DNA of 64,000 nucleotides from contig NC_026657.2 of assembly GCF_000004075.3 (NCBI RefSeq), positions 4,278,001-4,342,000 on the forward strand, written 5' to 3'. Shown here piece after piece: positions 46,090-57,300 of the stretch; within the stretch, counting starts at the first letter, position 1; the number at the start of each line of letters is the position of its first letter. Origin of the DNA: Cucumis sativus (Eukaryota; Streptophyta; Magnoliopsida; Cucurbitales; Cucurbitaceae). Below the pieces are notes generated by a model. That model was not told the origin of the DNA. It did not search any database and was given only the letters and a program-made list of their open reading frames with translations. The position numbers were made by a program, and so were the translations under genes.

Positions 46090-46480
46090 AGTGAAGAAGA
46101 GTCTTTCAATTTTTAAAAACTATCAAAAGACTACAATCACAAAAGAATTTGGTGTGATTTGTGCACCACCAAGAAGCTGTATGTTGGACAACATGCGAAA
46201 CAGATTCAAAAGAGTTTATCTTAAAAAATTCTGTTGTTCCTTTCTTTCTAGAGGCACCACAAAAGTGATCGTGTAGCACATCTTCATATAACTTTCCCAT
46301 TACCAGCAAAGGCAAAACCATCAAGCATCCAGTGATCAACTATGTTTGGAAGATAGCACTTCAAACCAAAGGTGTTAAACAAGAGAACCACCCCTTAGTG
46401 GAAAACTCACAGTGCAGGAATAAGTGATCGAATGATTCCTCATCTTTCAAGCAAAGACAGTAAAAAGAGGGGATAGAAGT
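46090..46480 (-). mobile_element. LINE ORF2 3' fragment
   Basis: The minus-strand frame 46339-46106 contains NSFESVSHVVQHTASWWCTN followed by HTKFFCDCSLLIVFKN, the usual C-terminal end of plant L1 ORF2. 5' truncated. Confidence 0.6.
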
Positions 46481-47059
46481 ACTGTAAGAGTACTTCTGTT
46501 AAACACAATTTTTAAAACTAAACAATTGAAAACCATAAACATACAAATATATATTTACAAAAGCTTCCTTTTTCATTTAATTGAAAAGTGTTGGAGTTTC
46601 ATTCTTAAAGTATACTGCTAGACCCCGGGGTTTTGGAAATGCATGCTTCCCAGAATAGCAAAGTGATATGGGCCTCACTTTAAGCAAGGTGCCACCCTTA
46701 CTAGAGGGTATGCCTAAGTGTAAATGTGCGTACTTGAGTGCACTTTAGGGCTTTTTTTTTTTTCCGTCTTTCATCTTTTGATGAAGAATCTTTTAGAAAT
46801 TATTAGGAAATTTCTTTTTCATCCCCAATTTCTGGACAAAATAAAATAAAATAAACTATATTTGTAAAATGTATACAATTTTACTATTCATTATATGTTG
46901 TTTTTGTTGTTTTTATTATTATTAAAGCTGTGTTTTTCTATTATGTACCTCAAGTAAAAAAAGCCCTCAATTGTCTTTGCACCTTCTGCTTAAGCTCTAG
47001 AGCAGTAGTTTGCTTTGATAAAACAATGAATTTTGGGGTGTAAAATTAATGAACTTTTC

Positions 47060-47290
47060 CATCTTTAGTCAAGAATTTTTAGAGTGGTAGCTCTATAGAA
47101 ATAGAGAAGGTGCGGGAGGTTGTGAAATTTAATGGGTCTCTTTATGTGTCGATCTTTTGTAATTATCATATTGGTATGATTCTTTTAGATTGGAGTCTTT
47201 TCTTGTAGGAAGTTGAAGACTCCTCTTGTGGGCTTGTTTTTTATATGTAAGGATATTATTTCATTTCTCTTAACGAAGCAAATAGGCCTG
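47060..47290 (+). mobile_element. Possible LINE 3' fragment
   Basis: The plus strand contains CNYHIGMILLDWS near 47160, like ORF2 ends, followed by cctcttgtgggcttgttttt, a common LINE 3' UTR motif. Weak evidence. Confidence 0.3.
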
Positions 47291-48041
47291 AAAACTCCTT
47301 CCCTAATTAAGTTAGCCTTAGAGGCATAAAATGGAGAACTGTAAAGGTACGACAAAATCCTTGTAATAAGACATATACCATAGTTTGAAGTTTGGTTTTG
47401 ACAGGTGTTGAATCTTTCCTTCCATCTCCAAGACATTAACAAAAGAATTCATTTCGCAGCGCCTCTCATTTCCTTCATGTCCTCTATTTCTACTGTCTTT
47501 GAGGTTTTATTGACCACTTCCATCCTATAATAGTTCCTCCTGGGGAAGCAAGAGTATCTTGGTTGGATTTGCATCTAGAACCTGAGATTTTCGGCACATG
47601 GAGTTTATTTGAAGTCCCTTGATTTATTTCATGTAGATGTAGCTACCCTTCTCATCCTTGATTTTTAGCTCTAATGGTTTCCCAATTTCCTGATCGTTAG
47701 GTTGCATCTTTGATTTGATTGTTGTTTCTGTCTTAGATTTTGATAGGCCTTGTATTACGAAAGTGTATGTCAGGAAGCGTGCGAAGAGAGGGGGTGTGCG
47801 TGTGTGAGGAAATTGTAGTTGTGAGGTGGGCCCAAGAGAATATTGTTAGTTAGAAGGGCCAGGGGTGGGCAGTATGCAATGGGTGAGGAGGGAAGGAGTG
47901 ATATCTTTTTGGCCGATTTTGTAAGCATTCTCTTATCTAAGAAGTTTTGGAGAGGTAGGGAGCTCTGAACTCTCCCTTGGTTGTTAAAAAATAAATGGCT
48001 GAGACCTATTAATTTTGGGACCAGAGTGGTAAATCTGAGGC

Positions 48042-48570
48042 ATGGTGGGAAAGATGGAAAGCAAAGTCATGACATTGGAGGAGAATATGTTGGAAGTTGG
48101 TGAGAAGCAGATGGTGTTGCAAACCACAATGGATTCAGGATTCAATGAGTCGACTAGAAAGATTGATGAATTAGCAAGGGAAATGCAGCCAGTCATGGTG
48201 CAGATCAATCTGATCTTGTCGTGATTGAATGTCATGATGACAGAAAAAGGATCGACATTGATAGAACGAACGGTGATGGATAAAGGGCAGGAGGTTGCTG
48301 AGACGTCAATGAAAGAATGGACGAAAGAGGAAGAACAGAGAGAAGGAATTCACTCCTTGGGAGTAAGGTGGTTCCTTTGTTCGACATGAGATTGCGCAGG
48401 TTCGAAGTTCCAATATTCAAGGGAGTGGATAACAAAAACCCAGTCGGATGGTTACATCAGGTTGAGAGATAGTTCATAGTTAATCGTTTGTCTGAGAAGG
48501 ATAAATTGGATGCGGTCGTGTTATGTTTAGAAGGGGAGGCATTAGATTGGTATCAGTGGGAAGAAGATGG
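48042..48570 (+). pseudogene. Disrupted retroelement gag, 5' part
   Basis: The first frame (48042-48224) is a 60-codon coiled-coil-like start. After a stop and frameshift, the conserved gag core PIFKGVDNKNPVGWLHQVER and LEGEALDWYQWEEDGK follow. Interrupted at 48576 by an LTR element; the continuation is at 50301-50408. Confidence 0.7.
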
Positions 48571-48576
48571 GAAATC

Positions 48577-48768
48577 TGATGTAGCCTAAGTAACCTCAAG
48601 GAGAAATCCTCCAAGAACCAAGGTTGTGGATCTTTTATTAGAATGGATAATATGTTTTATACAAGAGAAGTTTCTATTTATAGAGTTCTATTGCAATTGG
48701 GGGGTAAAAAGGGAATTAGCCTAGAATATTACCTAATTACCCAATTAATCCTTAGTCTTCTTACATCA
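48577..48768 (-). repeat. LTR (3' in element orientation)
   Basis: Starts tgatgtag and ends ttacatca on the plus strand. Paired with 50107-50295. Confidence 0.85.
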
Positions 48769-49574
48769 TTCTACCCCTCCAAAAAGAAAACTTGTCCCGA
48801 GTTTTTGAAAGAAGAAACTTATGAAGCAAAATAAAAGGAAAAAAGAATGAAATAAACTTTTCAATGGAGTATGACCAAACCAACCTCCTACGTTTTAAAA
48901 AAAAAAAATTATAATCTAAGGGATAAAATCGAGACAAAAAATCAAATATGGCCACTAAAAGATGAATCTCTCCATCGGCCATGAACTCAAAAAAGATGTT
49001 TCCTTCATTCTCACTCATAACCGTAGTCAAAGAATCAATTTCAAAAGAATTAGCTTTCGAAGAAAATCCTTCAAGAATCACATTTTCTTTATCATTTGCT
49101 TCAAGCTCTTGGACGGTTTGAAGATTCATTTCCACTGCAACCAATGTGTCGTTCTTGTTCATTGGATTTTTCTTTACTTGTGACCATTTCCAAATCAACA
49201 TTTTCAAATTCTTGTTCTTTTAACTTTATCTTCAAGATTTTCTATTTGAAAATTTTCCAACCGTGATTCCTTTGTTTTTTCTTTTGTATATGAAACCAGT
49301 CCGTTCTTAGACTCTTGCAGATGAATTGATAGTTGATTGATATGTTAGTCATTTCTCCCAATGAACATTGAACTTCTTTTGTTGCTTTCTTTATTTCCTC
49401 CAATGCTATGGGATCTAAGTTGTCATTTTGTTGGATTCTTGAACGTGTTTCAATCTCATAGCGGGTATAAGACCCATCCATTGATTTTCTTGAATCAATC
49501 TTTCTTGAGCGTGTTTCATAACCAAAAGAGTAATTTTGAGTCTTGAACGCTCTTCTTGGATGGTAAAAATCCAT
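48769..49574 (-). other. Two small minus-strand frames inside the LTR element
   Basis: Frames at 49574-49242 (110 codons) and 49207-48761 (148 codons, running into the LTR) lie in element orientation. The second opens MKMLIWKWSQVKKNPMNKND and has an acidic middle. Neither resembles gag, protease, reverse transcriptase or integrase. They may be remnants of one longer frame or chance. Confidence 0.3.
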
Positions 49575-50106
49575 TCTTGACGATTCTTTAATTCATCCAG
49601 CTTCCAATTTTTACGTTGATTTTTTAAAAAATGGGTTTGATTGGATCGTTAAGCCATTTTTCGATATTGTCGCCTTCTTATTCCGTCCCAAACTGCCTTA
49701 GAAATATCATTGGAGTCACTAAAATCGCTAGAATCAATTTTCCAATTTGGATAATGATAGGTTCTTTGAGGAAATTGAGCATGGCCAAAATTGGAATGTA
49801 TTCTTCTTCCGAATCACGTGAATCAAAACTCCAGCATTGTTTATGGGAGTAAAATTGATTTTCTTGTCTATACCTACTGCTGGTTATTTTTCTTGGTCAT
49901 CTTTGATCGATAGAAGTCCATTCTTGAAAAATCTTTGGTGTCTTCTTTCTTTCTTGGAATTTTAAGGGTTCCCCCTAATTAGATGTGTTGTTTGGGAACA
50001 AGCACAACACTCAAAGCTCCCTCTTGTGATCAGCGTCAACAAGAGTTTACCGGTTTTCCACCGGCAGCGGTCAATGTTAGCTCAGACGGTTGCTCTAATA
50101 CCAAAT

Positions 50107-50295
50107 TGATGTAGCCTAAGTAACCTCAAAGAGAAATCCTCCAAGAACCAACGTTGTGATTTTTTATTAGAATGAATAATATGTTTTATACAAGAGGAGA
50201 AATCTCCTATTTATAGAGTTCTTTACAATTGGGGTAAAAAGGGAATTGACCTAGAATATTATCTAATTACCCAATTAACCCCTGGTCTTACATCA
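50107..50295 (-). repeat. LTR (5' in element orientation)
   Basis: Copy of 48577-48768. The adjacent ctctaatacca (50093-50103), read on the minus strand, is the primer-site core. Confidence 0.85.
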
Positions 50296-50540
50296 AAATC
50301 AATAGGTAACTAGAGCCAGTTTCGGGAGCTTTACTTGAAGAGATTTCAGCCGGCAAATGAGGCAGATTCTTATGCGAGATTGATGCGACTGAAACAAAAG
50401 AAAACGGTGAGGGGGTTCTGCTGCCAGTTTGAACAATAGTCTCTTGGGCCCACCTCACAACTACATTTTCCCCATACACGCTCACCTCTCTTCGTATGCT
50501 TCCTTACATACACTTTAGTAATACAGAGCCTATCATTAGT

Positions 50541-51245
50541 CAATAGCCTATTATCATCAGTCAATCAGATTGTTAGAACAATCTTTTGATTACTGAGAAA
50601 ATTCAGATTAAGTCAAGCATAAAAGAACTAAGCAAGAGATATGCATCTTCTAATCTATTATTTTGTCTGTTAAATAATAGCCAAGCAATAGATGAAGATT
50701 AGTATTCACTATTTTATATTTAAACATGTATGTCTTCGTGCATCTTCATAAATCATAGTCAGATATAGTGTCAGAAAGTTCATAAATCCAAAGTTGAATA
50801 TTATGGGGAGATGGGTAACTGATGGTAAAATTAGGCGCACCAGTGTTAAATTCTGAAAAGGTAATACTGTTTTCTGTGCATTTTGGGCCACTTTTCTGAT
50901 TCAGCTGCATAAACGTTTCCATTACTTGTTATTATTAAAATTTCACATGAATTTTTGTGATATTTATATTAAAACCTAACCCTTTGTAAGTATAGAGACT
51001 CTTAGTTATGGCTCTCACTTAACAAGAATTTTTGTAATTATGGTTTTGTTCAAGTTTATGCGGATTGGGAGTTCATTTTGTAATCCTCTAGGATTTGTGA
51101 GGATTGTTCATCTCCATTTTGGTCTTATTTTGATTTGAATATAAATATATAATATTCTCTTTTTCTTATATATATATATATAAAATAAAGGTATTAGAGA
51201 TCTGCCTCCTCTGTAGGCTTGAAATATTCTGTTCCTTTGGCTGCA
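50541..51245. other. Sequence upstream of the first AT-hook coding exon
   Basis: No gene seen. A TA microsatellite (tatatatatatata, about 51171-51182) lies 60 bp before the acceptor ttggctgcag at 51245. Either intron or promoter of the AT-hook gene. Confidence 0.4.
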
Positions 51246-51303
51246 GGCGGAAGGAATTAATCAGTACTTTTGAACAAGCAACGATTTGCTGAGACTGAAG
51301 AGG

Positions 51304-52762
51304 ATGAGTCAGGCTGACCAAGGAATCAGCGCTGATAATTTAGTTGATGTTCCCTTGAAGCGAAAACGTGGTCGGCCCAGAAAATATCCGAAGTTAAATT
51401 ACGATGAGAACATTCTTATTGCAAAGAATAGAGGTAAAAAACATTTGGAGGCTATTCCTATTTCTCCTGGTTCTGGAGTAAATGGAAACCAATCACTTCC
51501 AACAATTCAAATTCAAAATGTAGCTGATGGGATGCTGGGACAAGTTGTGTCTGGTGTTATTGAAGCAGTATTTGAAGCTGGATATCTTCTGTGTGTTAGG
51601 GTTGGCAACTCTGGAATCACTTTGAGGGGTGTTGTCTTTAAACCCGGCCATTATGTCCCTGTTTCAGCAGAGAATGATGTGGCTCCAGATGTTCAAATGA
51701 TCAGAAGAAACGCAATTCCTCTTGCTACGGGAAATCAAGCGCCTGAAGATACCCCTCAATCCAAAAATGGAGAAATCCCATTGCACGAATCATCAGGTCT
51801 CAAACTGGGGTTTAAATATACAACTCCGCATTCCAGCCAGGATGCTTTGAAAGACAATTCTATATCATCTATCTTCGCCCAAATTACCCCTTCGGGAAGC
51901 TTAAGAGGTAATGTGGTCCCTGTTGTGCTAGAACCTGCTAAGTTAACTAATGGACCCTCAGTTCCCACTGAAACGTTGACAATTCAAACTGTTGATATTG
52001 AATCCGCAAAAGGCAAAGAGGTCCTTGTAGGTACTTCTACCTTGAGCGAATCAGCTCCCACCAGTGTGACAGTTGGGATTGAAAACTTCCAACCCCAAAC
52101 TACTCAGCAGGTCTTAATAGATGATGTTCAAGTAGAAAATAGTTCTCATAACCAATCCTTGGTAGTGGAAGTGCATGATTCCGAAGGTAAATCAATGGCA
52201 TTGCCTAGCACGCCTTTCGAGAGTCTTGTGACTGAAGTGATCAAGAGAATTCAAACCCCCTCTCTGACCGCTGAGACGCAGACTGAGGATAACAAACCAT
52301 CTGTTACAATATCAGCTAAAGAATGCCAAGATGGCTCAGAGGTTGAAGCTAACATAATAGCAGATGGAGCTTTGATGATTGAACCCCTAAAAGCAGTACA
52401 ACCCCTTCATGAAAGTTCAGAGCCTATTCCCAAAGCTCTGGATGATGAGTCTAAAACTGGCAAAATAACTGAGCTGCTACAGGTACACGAGACACTTCAA
52501 CTAGAACATATTCTGTATTAATCTTCATGTATTTTGTTACATTACTAAATAATTTTTTTCTGGGAAGAGCTATCTTGCTTGATGCTACTGGCTGCACTAA
52601 TGAAGTAATGTATACTTTGATAAGGTTTTGCAGGAAAACATGATCCAAACTCCGGAGCCATGGGCCGAAGCACAGAACCCAGGTTTCATGCTGAAGTCAG
52701 ATGAACCTGAATCAAAAAAAGAGATTGGAGATGAAAATTCTGGTAGCCAAAAGCAAATCTGA
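51304..52762 (+). CDS. AT-hook protein resembling METABOLIC NETWORK MODULATOR 1
   Basis: Two coding exons, 51304-52482 and 52634-52762 (donor CTACAG/gtacac, acceptor ttttgcag/GAAAAC), give 435 residues starting MSQADQGISADNLVDVPLKR. A single AT hook, KRKRGRPRKYPK (about 19-30), should bind the minor groove of AT-rich DNA in the nucleus. A plant-specific conserved block follows at about 74-127 (MLGQVVSGVIEAVFEAGYLL, then VGNSGITLRGVVFKPGHYVP). The remaining two thirds is polar, low-complexity and probably disordered. This layout matches the plant family that includes Arabidopsis MNM1; the name is from memory of the family and not a firm orthology. No PPC/AHL domain is present. The start is the first ATG in frame after the acceptor at 51245. 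Confidence 0.85.
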
Positions 52763-54350
52763 GTAGCTTGTATCGCAGTAATATTTTCGCCATCATTGGT
52801 AGAGAAGGTATCATATGGTGTATCTGTTTTCTGGGTGCTACCTCACTTCTAATCCTAACTTAGTGTAGTAGGATCATTATCTAGAAAGTTATTAAATTTT
52901 TCTAGTTGGATATTTGGATATGGACAATTTCACCTTTGTGAGAGTAAAATAGCTAAGAGCCTTAAGTCTTATATAAAGTTTCCATAGGCAGTTGAATTTA
53001 ATTTATGAAAATTTAAAGTTCAAAATTTCTAATGCCAACTTTTTCCACGTATGAACCCAAGTAGTGCTCTTTAGGTTGACATACCATTATTTGTACTTCT
53101 ATTTTTGAGTTTCATTTCTTTTCTTTTTTTTCAACCTCTATTTTTAAATTCTTTATTTTAGAAATTATTTTAAGTGATAAAATCTTTTAAAATATTTACA
53201 AATATAGTAAAATACTACATTCTATTCATGATTAAAATATGCTATTATCTACCCCTATTTGTGACATGATATTTTGCTATTGTATTTATTTTGTGATGTT
53301 TTTTCAAATTTCTTATCGACCAAAATGGAGTTCAAAAACCAAGGTAGCATTTTTAACCAATTTTCTAGGTTTCATTCATCTTATGATCTCATTTGTTACT
53401 TTGTAAACTCGAAGTTAAAGTTTGAACTTCATAATGAAAATTCTTATACAAATTGGTTTTTAAACTTTAGTGTACTTTTTTATTTCTTATACATTAGATT
53501 AAAAGAATTATAGTTATTGATCTTCCAAACCTAAATGGATTTTGGGATGATTAGAGAAACAAATATTTGGAACAAATTTAGAACCTATTTGGATTGATTA
53601 GAGAAACAATAATTTTAAAAAGTCTAAACCGATGGTTGAAAAATATTCAACTTTTTTAAGGTAAAAAAGAAATTAAAGGAACTATTTGATGATATTTGTA
53701 AATCAATTGGTTATGTTGTTATATACTTCAACTATTTTATTTTTAAAATAGTCAATACATTTAAAAATAAAAAATTTTATAAATATAACAAAATATATTA
53801 TCTACAGATTACTATCCTAAATATTGTAAACGTAAACTATCTCACTGTCTATAACTGATATATATATATATATATATATGACCACTATGTAAATGTTTTC
53901 AATAATGTTTTTAATCAAAACGGTTGACCTAATAATACAAAGTCAGTATGCAACGTGGTCGGGATCACATTTATTTAAGATTGGTGTTAAAATCAAAAGA
54001 ATATCCTGCCTTTTTCTTTCCATCTTTTTTTCCACACATTTTCTGTAATTTGAAACCAATTCATGAATGACAATGACTCAGTTCCCTCACTGATCCTAAA
54101 ACCAAATTTAATTCAACCTATACAAAGTTCAACAAACCCCATCCACCAATCAAAGGTAAAATGTCTTGATTTGAATGGAAACAATACCTCTCCCTCCAAT
54201 AATAATAATAATAATAATTAAAAAAAAAAAAAAAAGATGAATGCTAATAATTAAAACAAATTATGAAAAAATAACTTTCAGAGGACCAAAATTTTGCTAA
54301 ATGCTTGTGGTTGAGACTACATGGAGAATTAACAGGAGACACAAAACTCA
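52763..54350. other. Spacer between convergent genes
   Basis: Holds the 3' UTR of the AT-hook gene and, at the far end, the 3' UTR of the minus-strand PAM2 gene. A TA microsatellite (about 53858-53879) and an AAT repeat followed by a poly-A run (about 54199-54234). No gene seen. Confidence 0.55.
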
Positions 54351-57300
54351 TTAGAACTTGGTGTTGAAGAATGCATTTGTTCCTGGGACTTGCATTGGGC
54401 GATTGAGTGGGAAGGGGGGCTGCAAAATTGGGATTTGGTTAGGCACTGCGGCGAGCGATTGGTGGCCACCGGCCATAAAAGGGGGAGGAACACAAAACTG
54501 CAATGCTTGTGTTGCAGCAGTTCCTGCAAAAATTGGAATTGATATATCATTTGGAGCTTGAAACACAACATAAGTCCTCACTTTCGAAACAGAATATAAT
54601 TGCCTTCTTACTTCTAATAAAAACAGCTATATCATGGAAACCAAAGCTTACGAGAAAAATTGAGCAATGGAAAGGAAACATTCATCAGTAGCTAGGAAAA
54701 AAAAAATTTACCTTGATGTTTCGGATATTGAGCAGGCTGTGCGGTCAACAAAGGGCATGGTTGTACTGGTGAGACAACTGTCGTACCGTGAGCCAAGTCC
54801 TGAAATATGAGACAAGGTAAATAGGAAAGTTGAATAGAGGGGAAATTAAAATAACAAATAAAGGAGTTGAAAAAGAAGTCACAGGAAATTGAGGCAGAGG
54901 GAGATGCAATGCCACGAAAACAGATTAAACGATGAATTGACCTTGACGAAAACCCAAAGAACTTCAAACATTTAATAACAAAAACAGAATATACATCCTT
55001 CAGAACTCACAAAACTCAAACTCTAAGAAAAAAACCTATTTTAAAAGGTAAAATATTTCAAGCAAAAGATTCTGTAGAAGGATGGTTTATACTTTAAACG
55101 AGTGAGTCACTAAATGCTTACATGGGAGAATGGCTGCATATATACAAGTTGCCCAAAACGACCAACCATAACCTGTAACAATAGGAGAGGTGGGGGTGCA
55201 GAAGGATTAGCAACACATTACCAGCTGGTCATGAATGATAATCTGCTAACTAAAATTGCAACCTGGAAGAAACAAAATTCAAAGGGTAAGCCTAACCCTT
55301 TTTCCACTTACTGCCGAAGAATTTGGGGGCCCAAAGGTTGGACCAGCCTGGAGGGGATACTGACTAACATATCTGAGTGGCTGCGTCCTGGTTCCCACAT
55401 GTCCCACCATCTGTAAGAAAGATAAAGATAAGGTACAAAACTTTGGCCAGCAAATTGGCAGGAATGAAGTTCATCAAAGGTTGCACTGAGATTTTCATAA
55501 TGCAATTACCACTACCAGTTGAAGAGGATCCTATTCAAATTATTGTGTAATTGATAAACTAAAATTGCTAGTTTGCTACATCGCATCTCTCGTTTACAGG
55601 GCAGTATAAAGCTTCAGTACAATGGTTGATCTCAAATTTTTTACAAGACCTCCTATCCTCACCTCATTATCTTAGTCAACTAAATTTGACATCAGAATGC
55701 CAATTGCAACATTCAATAAAAGCCCTGTAGACAGCTCTTTTCCTATGGGTTACACTTTAACCCGATGTTCTTTTAATTCATTTGATGAAACAAACAAACC
55801 CCTTGACAAAATCCTGGAGAGATTAGCTAAGAACAAATGTCAGATCTCAATACTCACCAAACAACTAACACTAAATCTGTTACCCAAGGTATGGTACATT
55901 TTTTAAGAACTGATCTTTTAAATAAGACCTAAAATCTCCATCTACTAGGAAAGGACCCAGATGTACTGCTGAAATGTTGGAATTAAGATTTTAAGCTTTA
56001 GCTTCCTTTCAATAGTGAAATGGAGAAACAGCTATTAGCAGAGCTTATTTAGGTCCCCATAAGGCTAAATAGATAGTTCGAAAAGAAAAACTGATCAAGA
56101 GAAACCTGCCCAAACAATACGTACAGGTTGGGAAAATTGAGGAACGTTGCCACCAAAACCAGATATTGAATTTCCATATGGGACAAACTTGGCAGCAGGA
56201 ACAGGTGAACGAGGTACAAAAGGACTGAACTCCACCTCTGGTTGAGCGACAGGCACAGGTAGTACTGGTGAGTTGTTTGGAATATAAGCCACATTTGCAG
56301 CCACTGGAGCTGCAGGAGTTGCTGACATGCTATTTGCAACTGATGGAGAGAAGAGTTTGGCTCTAGGGTTGAGCTTGAATTCCTGTAAAAGTATAAAATA
56401 GAAGAATTAGTTTGTTAGTTATTGGAGATATCAATTATGTCTTGTGGCCTTACGAAAGTTATCAATCTGGATCCCCGTTAGTCAAACTTAACGACCATGT
56501 GTAGGACTTTATGGTTGAACAGTTTTTAAATTTAGAAAACAGTTTTAAGACCTTGTTCAGTTTAAGCGACTTTAAAGAAAATACGTCAAGCATCCATTTT
56601 ATAAGACAAAGAGAAGGATCAATCAAAAACGTTTTATTAAGACTCATTTAAAATAGAACATACTTTTGTCCAACAAAAGAAAAAATAAAGAAATAAAACA
56701 TTGCCGTAAACCAAACAGTCCTTGGTATAAATTATATCATTACCTGTGGCAAGAACCTTCTACATGTATATGAGAAAGTTATGCCTCTTTACAATGTTTT
56801 CTTATTTCATTCAAATCCTGTTCGAAGTTGCAACAGGTAAAAAATTGATGCTATCATTGCCTAGTCTTAGAGAAATAGGAAGGAACTAATTGAAATCTTT
56901 TGTGTGGCCAAACTTTTGTAGCTCAACGCCATAAGAGGTCTCTTTGGACAAGAATAAGAGTGAGTATCTAGGTGAAGAAAATAAGTTAGAAATTGCATGG
57001 TTTTTGTTTTCTTAACTTTGAATAATATTCAATTGTGCTCTCACACTTTGAAAAGTTCCATTTCTACCCTAAAGCTTTGAAAAAGTTGTTCCAAAAATAC
57101 CTTGGCAGAGATTTTTTCTAAATCATATGGAAAGCTAATGTGTAAAATATTAGAAAACACACCTCAGACCTGACATCATCATTTACTCATTCAAGTAAAT
57201 TAACATAGCAAGTGATATATAAAAGTTGATTTTGTAAATGACTTTTACAATATTTTTCGAGATCACACAAATGGCAAAAAGAAATCTTAATCTTCTATAT

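Larger units (their letters stand above)
48577..50295 (-). mobile_element. Complete non-autonomous LTR element (1719 bp) with 5-bp target duplication
   Basis: Two direct repeats, 48577-48768 (192 bp) and 50107-50295 (189 bp), begin tgatgtagcctaagtaacct, end cttacatca and are about 90 percent alike. The flanking aaatc at 48572-48576 and 50296-50300 is a perfect target duplication. Orientation is minus: ttggtattagagcaaccgtc next to the right LTR resembles a tRNA-Met primer site, and tttggaggggtagaa next to the left LTR is a polypurine tract. The LTRs contain ctataaatag on the minus strand, a TATA-like site. The 1.34-kb interior lacks recognisable gag or pol. Confidence 0.88.
47738..50540 (+). 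mobile_element. LTR retrotransposon relic (Gypsy-like gag) with inverted flanking arms
   Basis: Arms 47738-47845 and 50428-50540 are inverted repeats of about 105 bp (shared gttgtgaggtgggcccaaga). Next to the left arm is a primer-site-like ttgggaccagagtggtaaat (48016-48035) and a gag-type frame from 48042 (MVGKMESKVMTLEENMLEVG). Another frame gives RFEVPIFKGVDNKNPVGWLH and LDAVVLCLEGEALDWYQW up to 48570. The gag resumes after the inserted element at 50301 with ELYLKRFQPANEADSYARLM. Frameshifts and the missing pol make it inactive. The inverted arm suggests rearrangement. Confidence 0.7.

Noticed and set aside
51286..51303. Earlier start for the AT-hook protein
   Set aside because: The earlier position is a TTG codon; the first ATG in frame is 51304.
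52483..52521. Read-through end of the AT-hook protein at 52521
   Set aside because: A good donor (CTACAG/gtacac) and acceptor (ttttgcag) add a 129-nt exon with acidic, family-like sequence. The read-through end is possible only as an intron-retained form.
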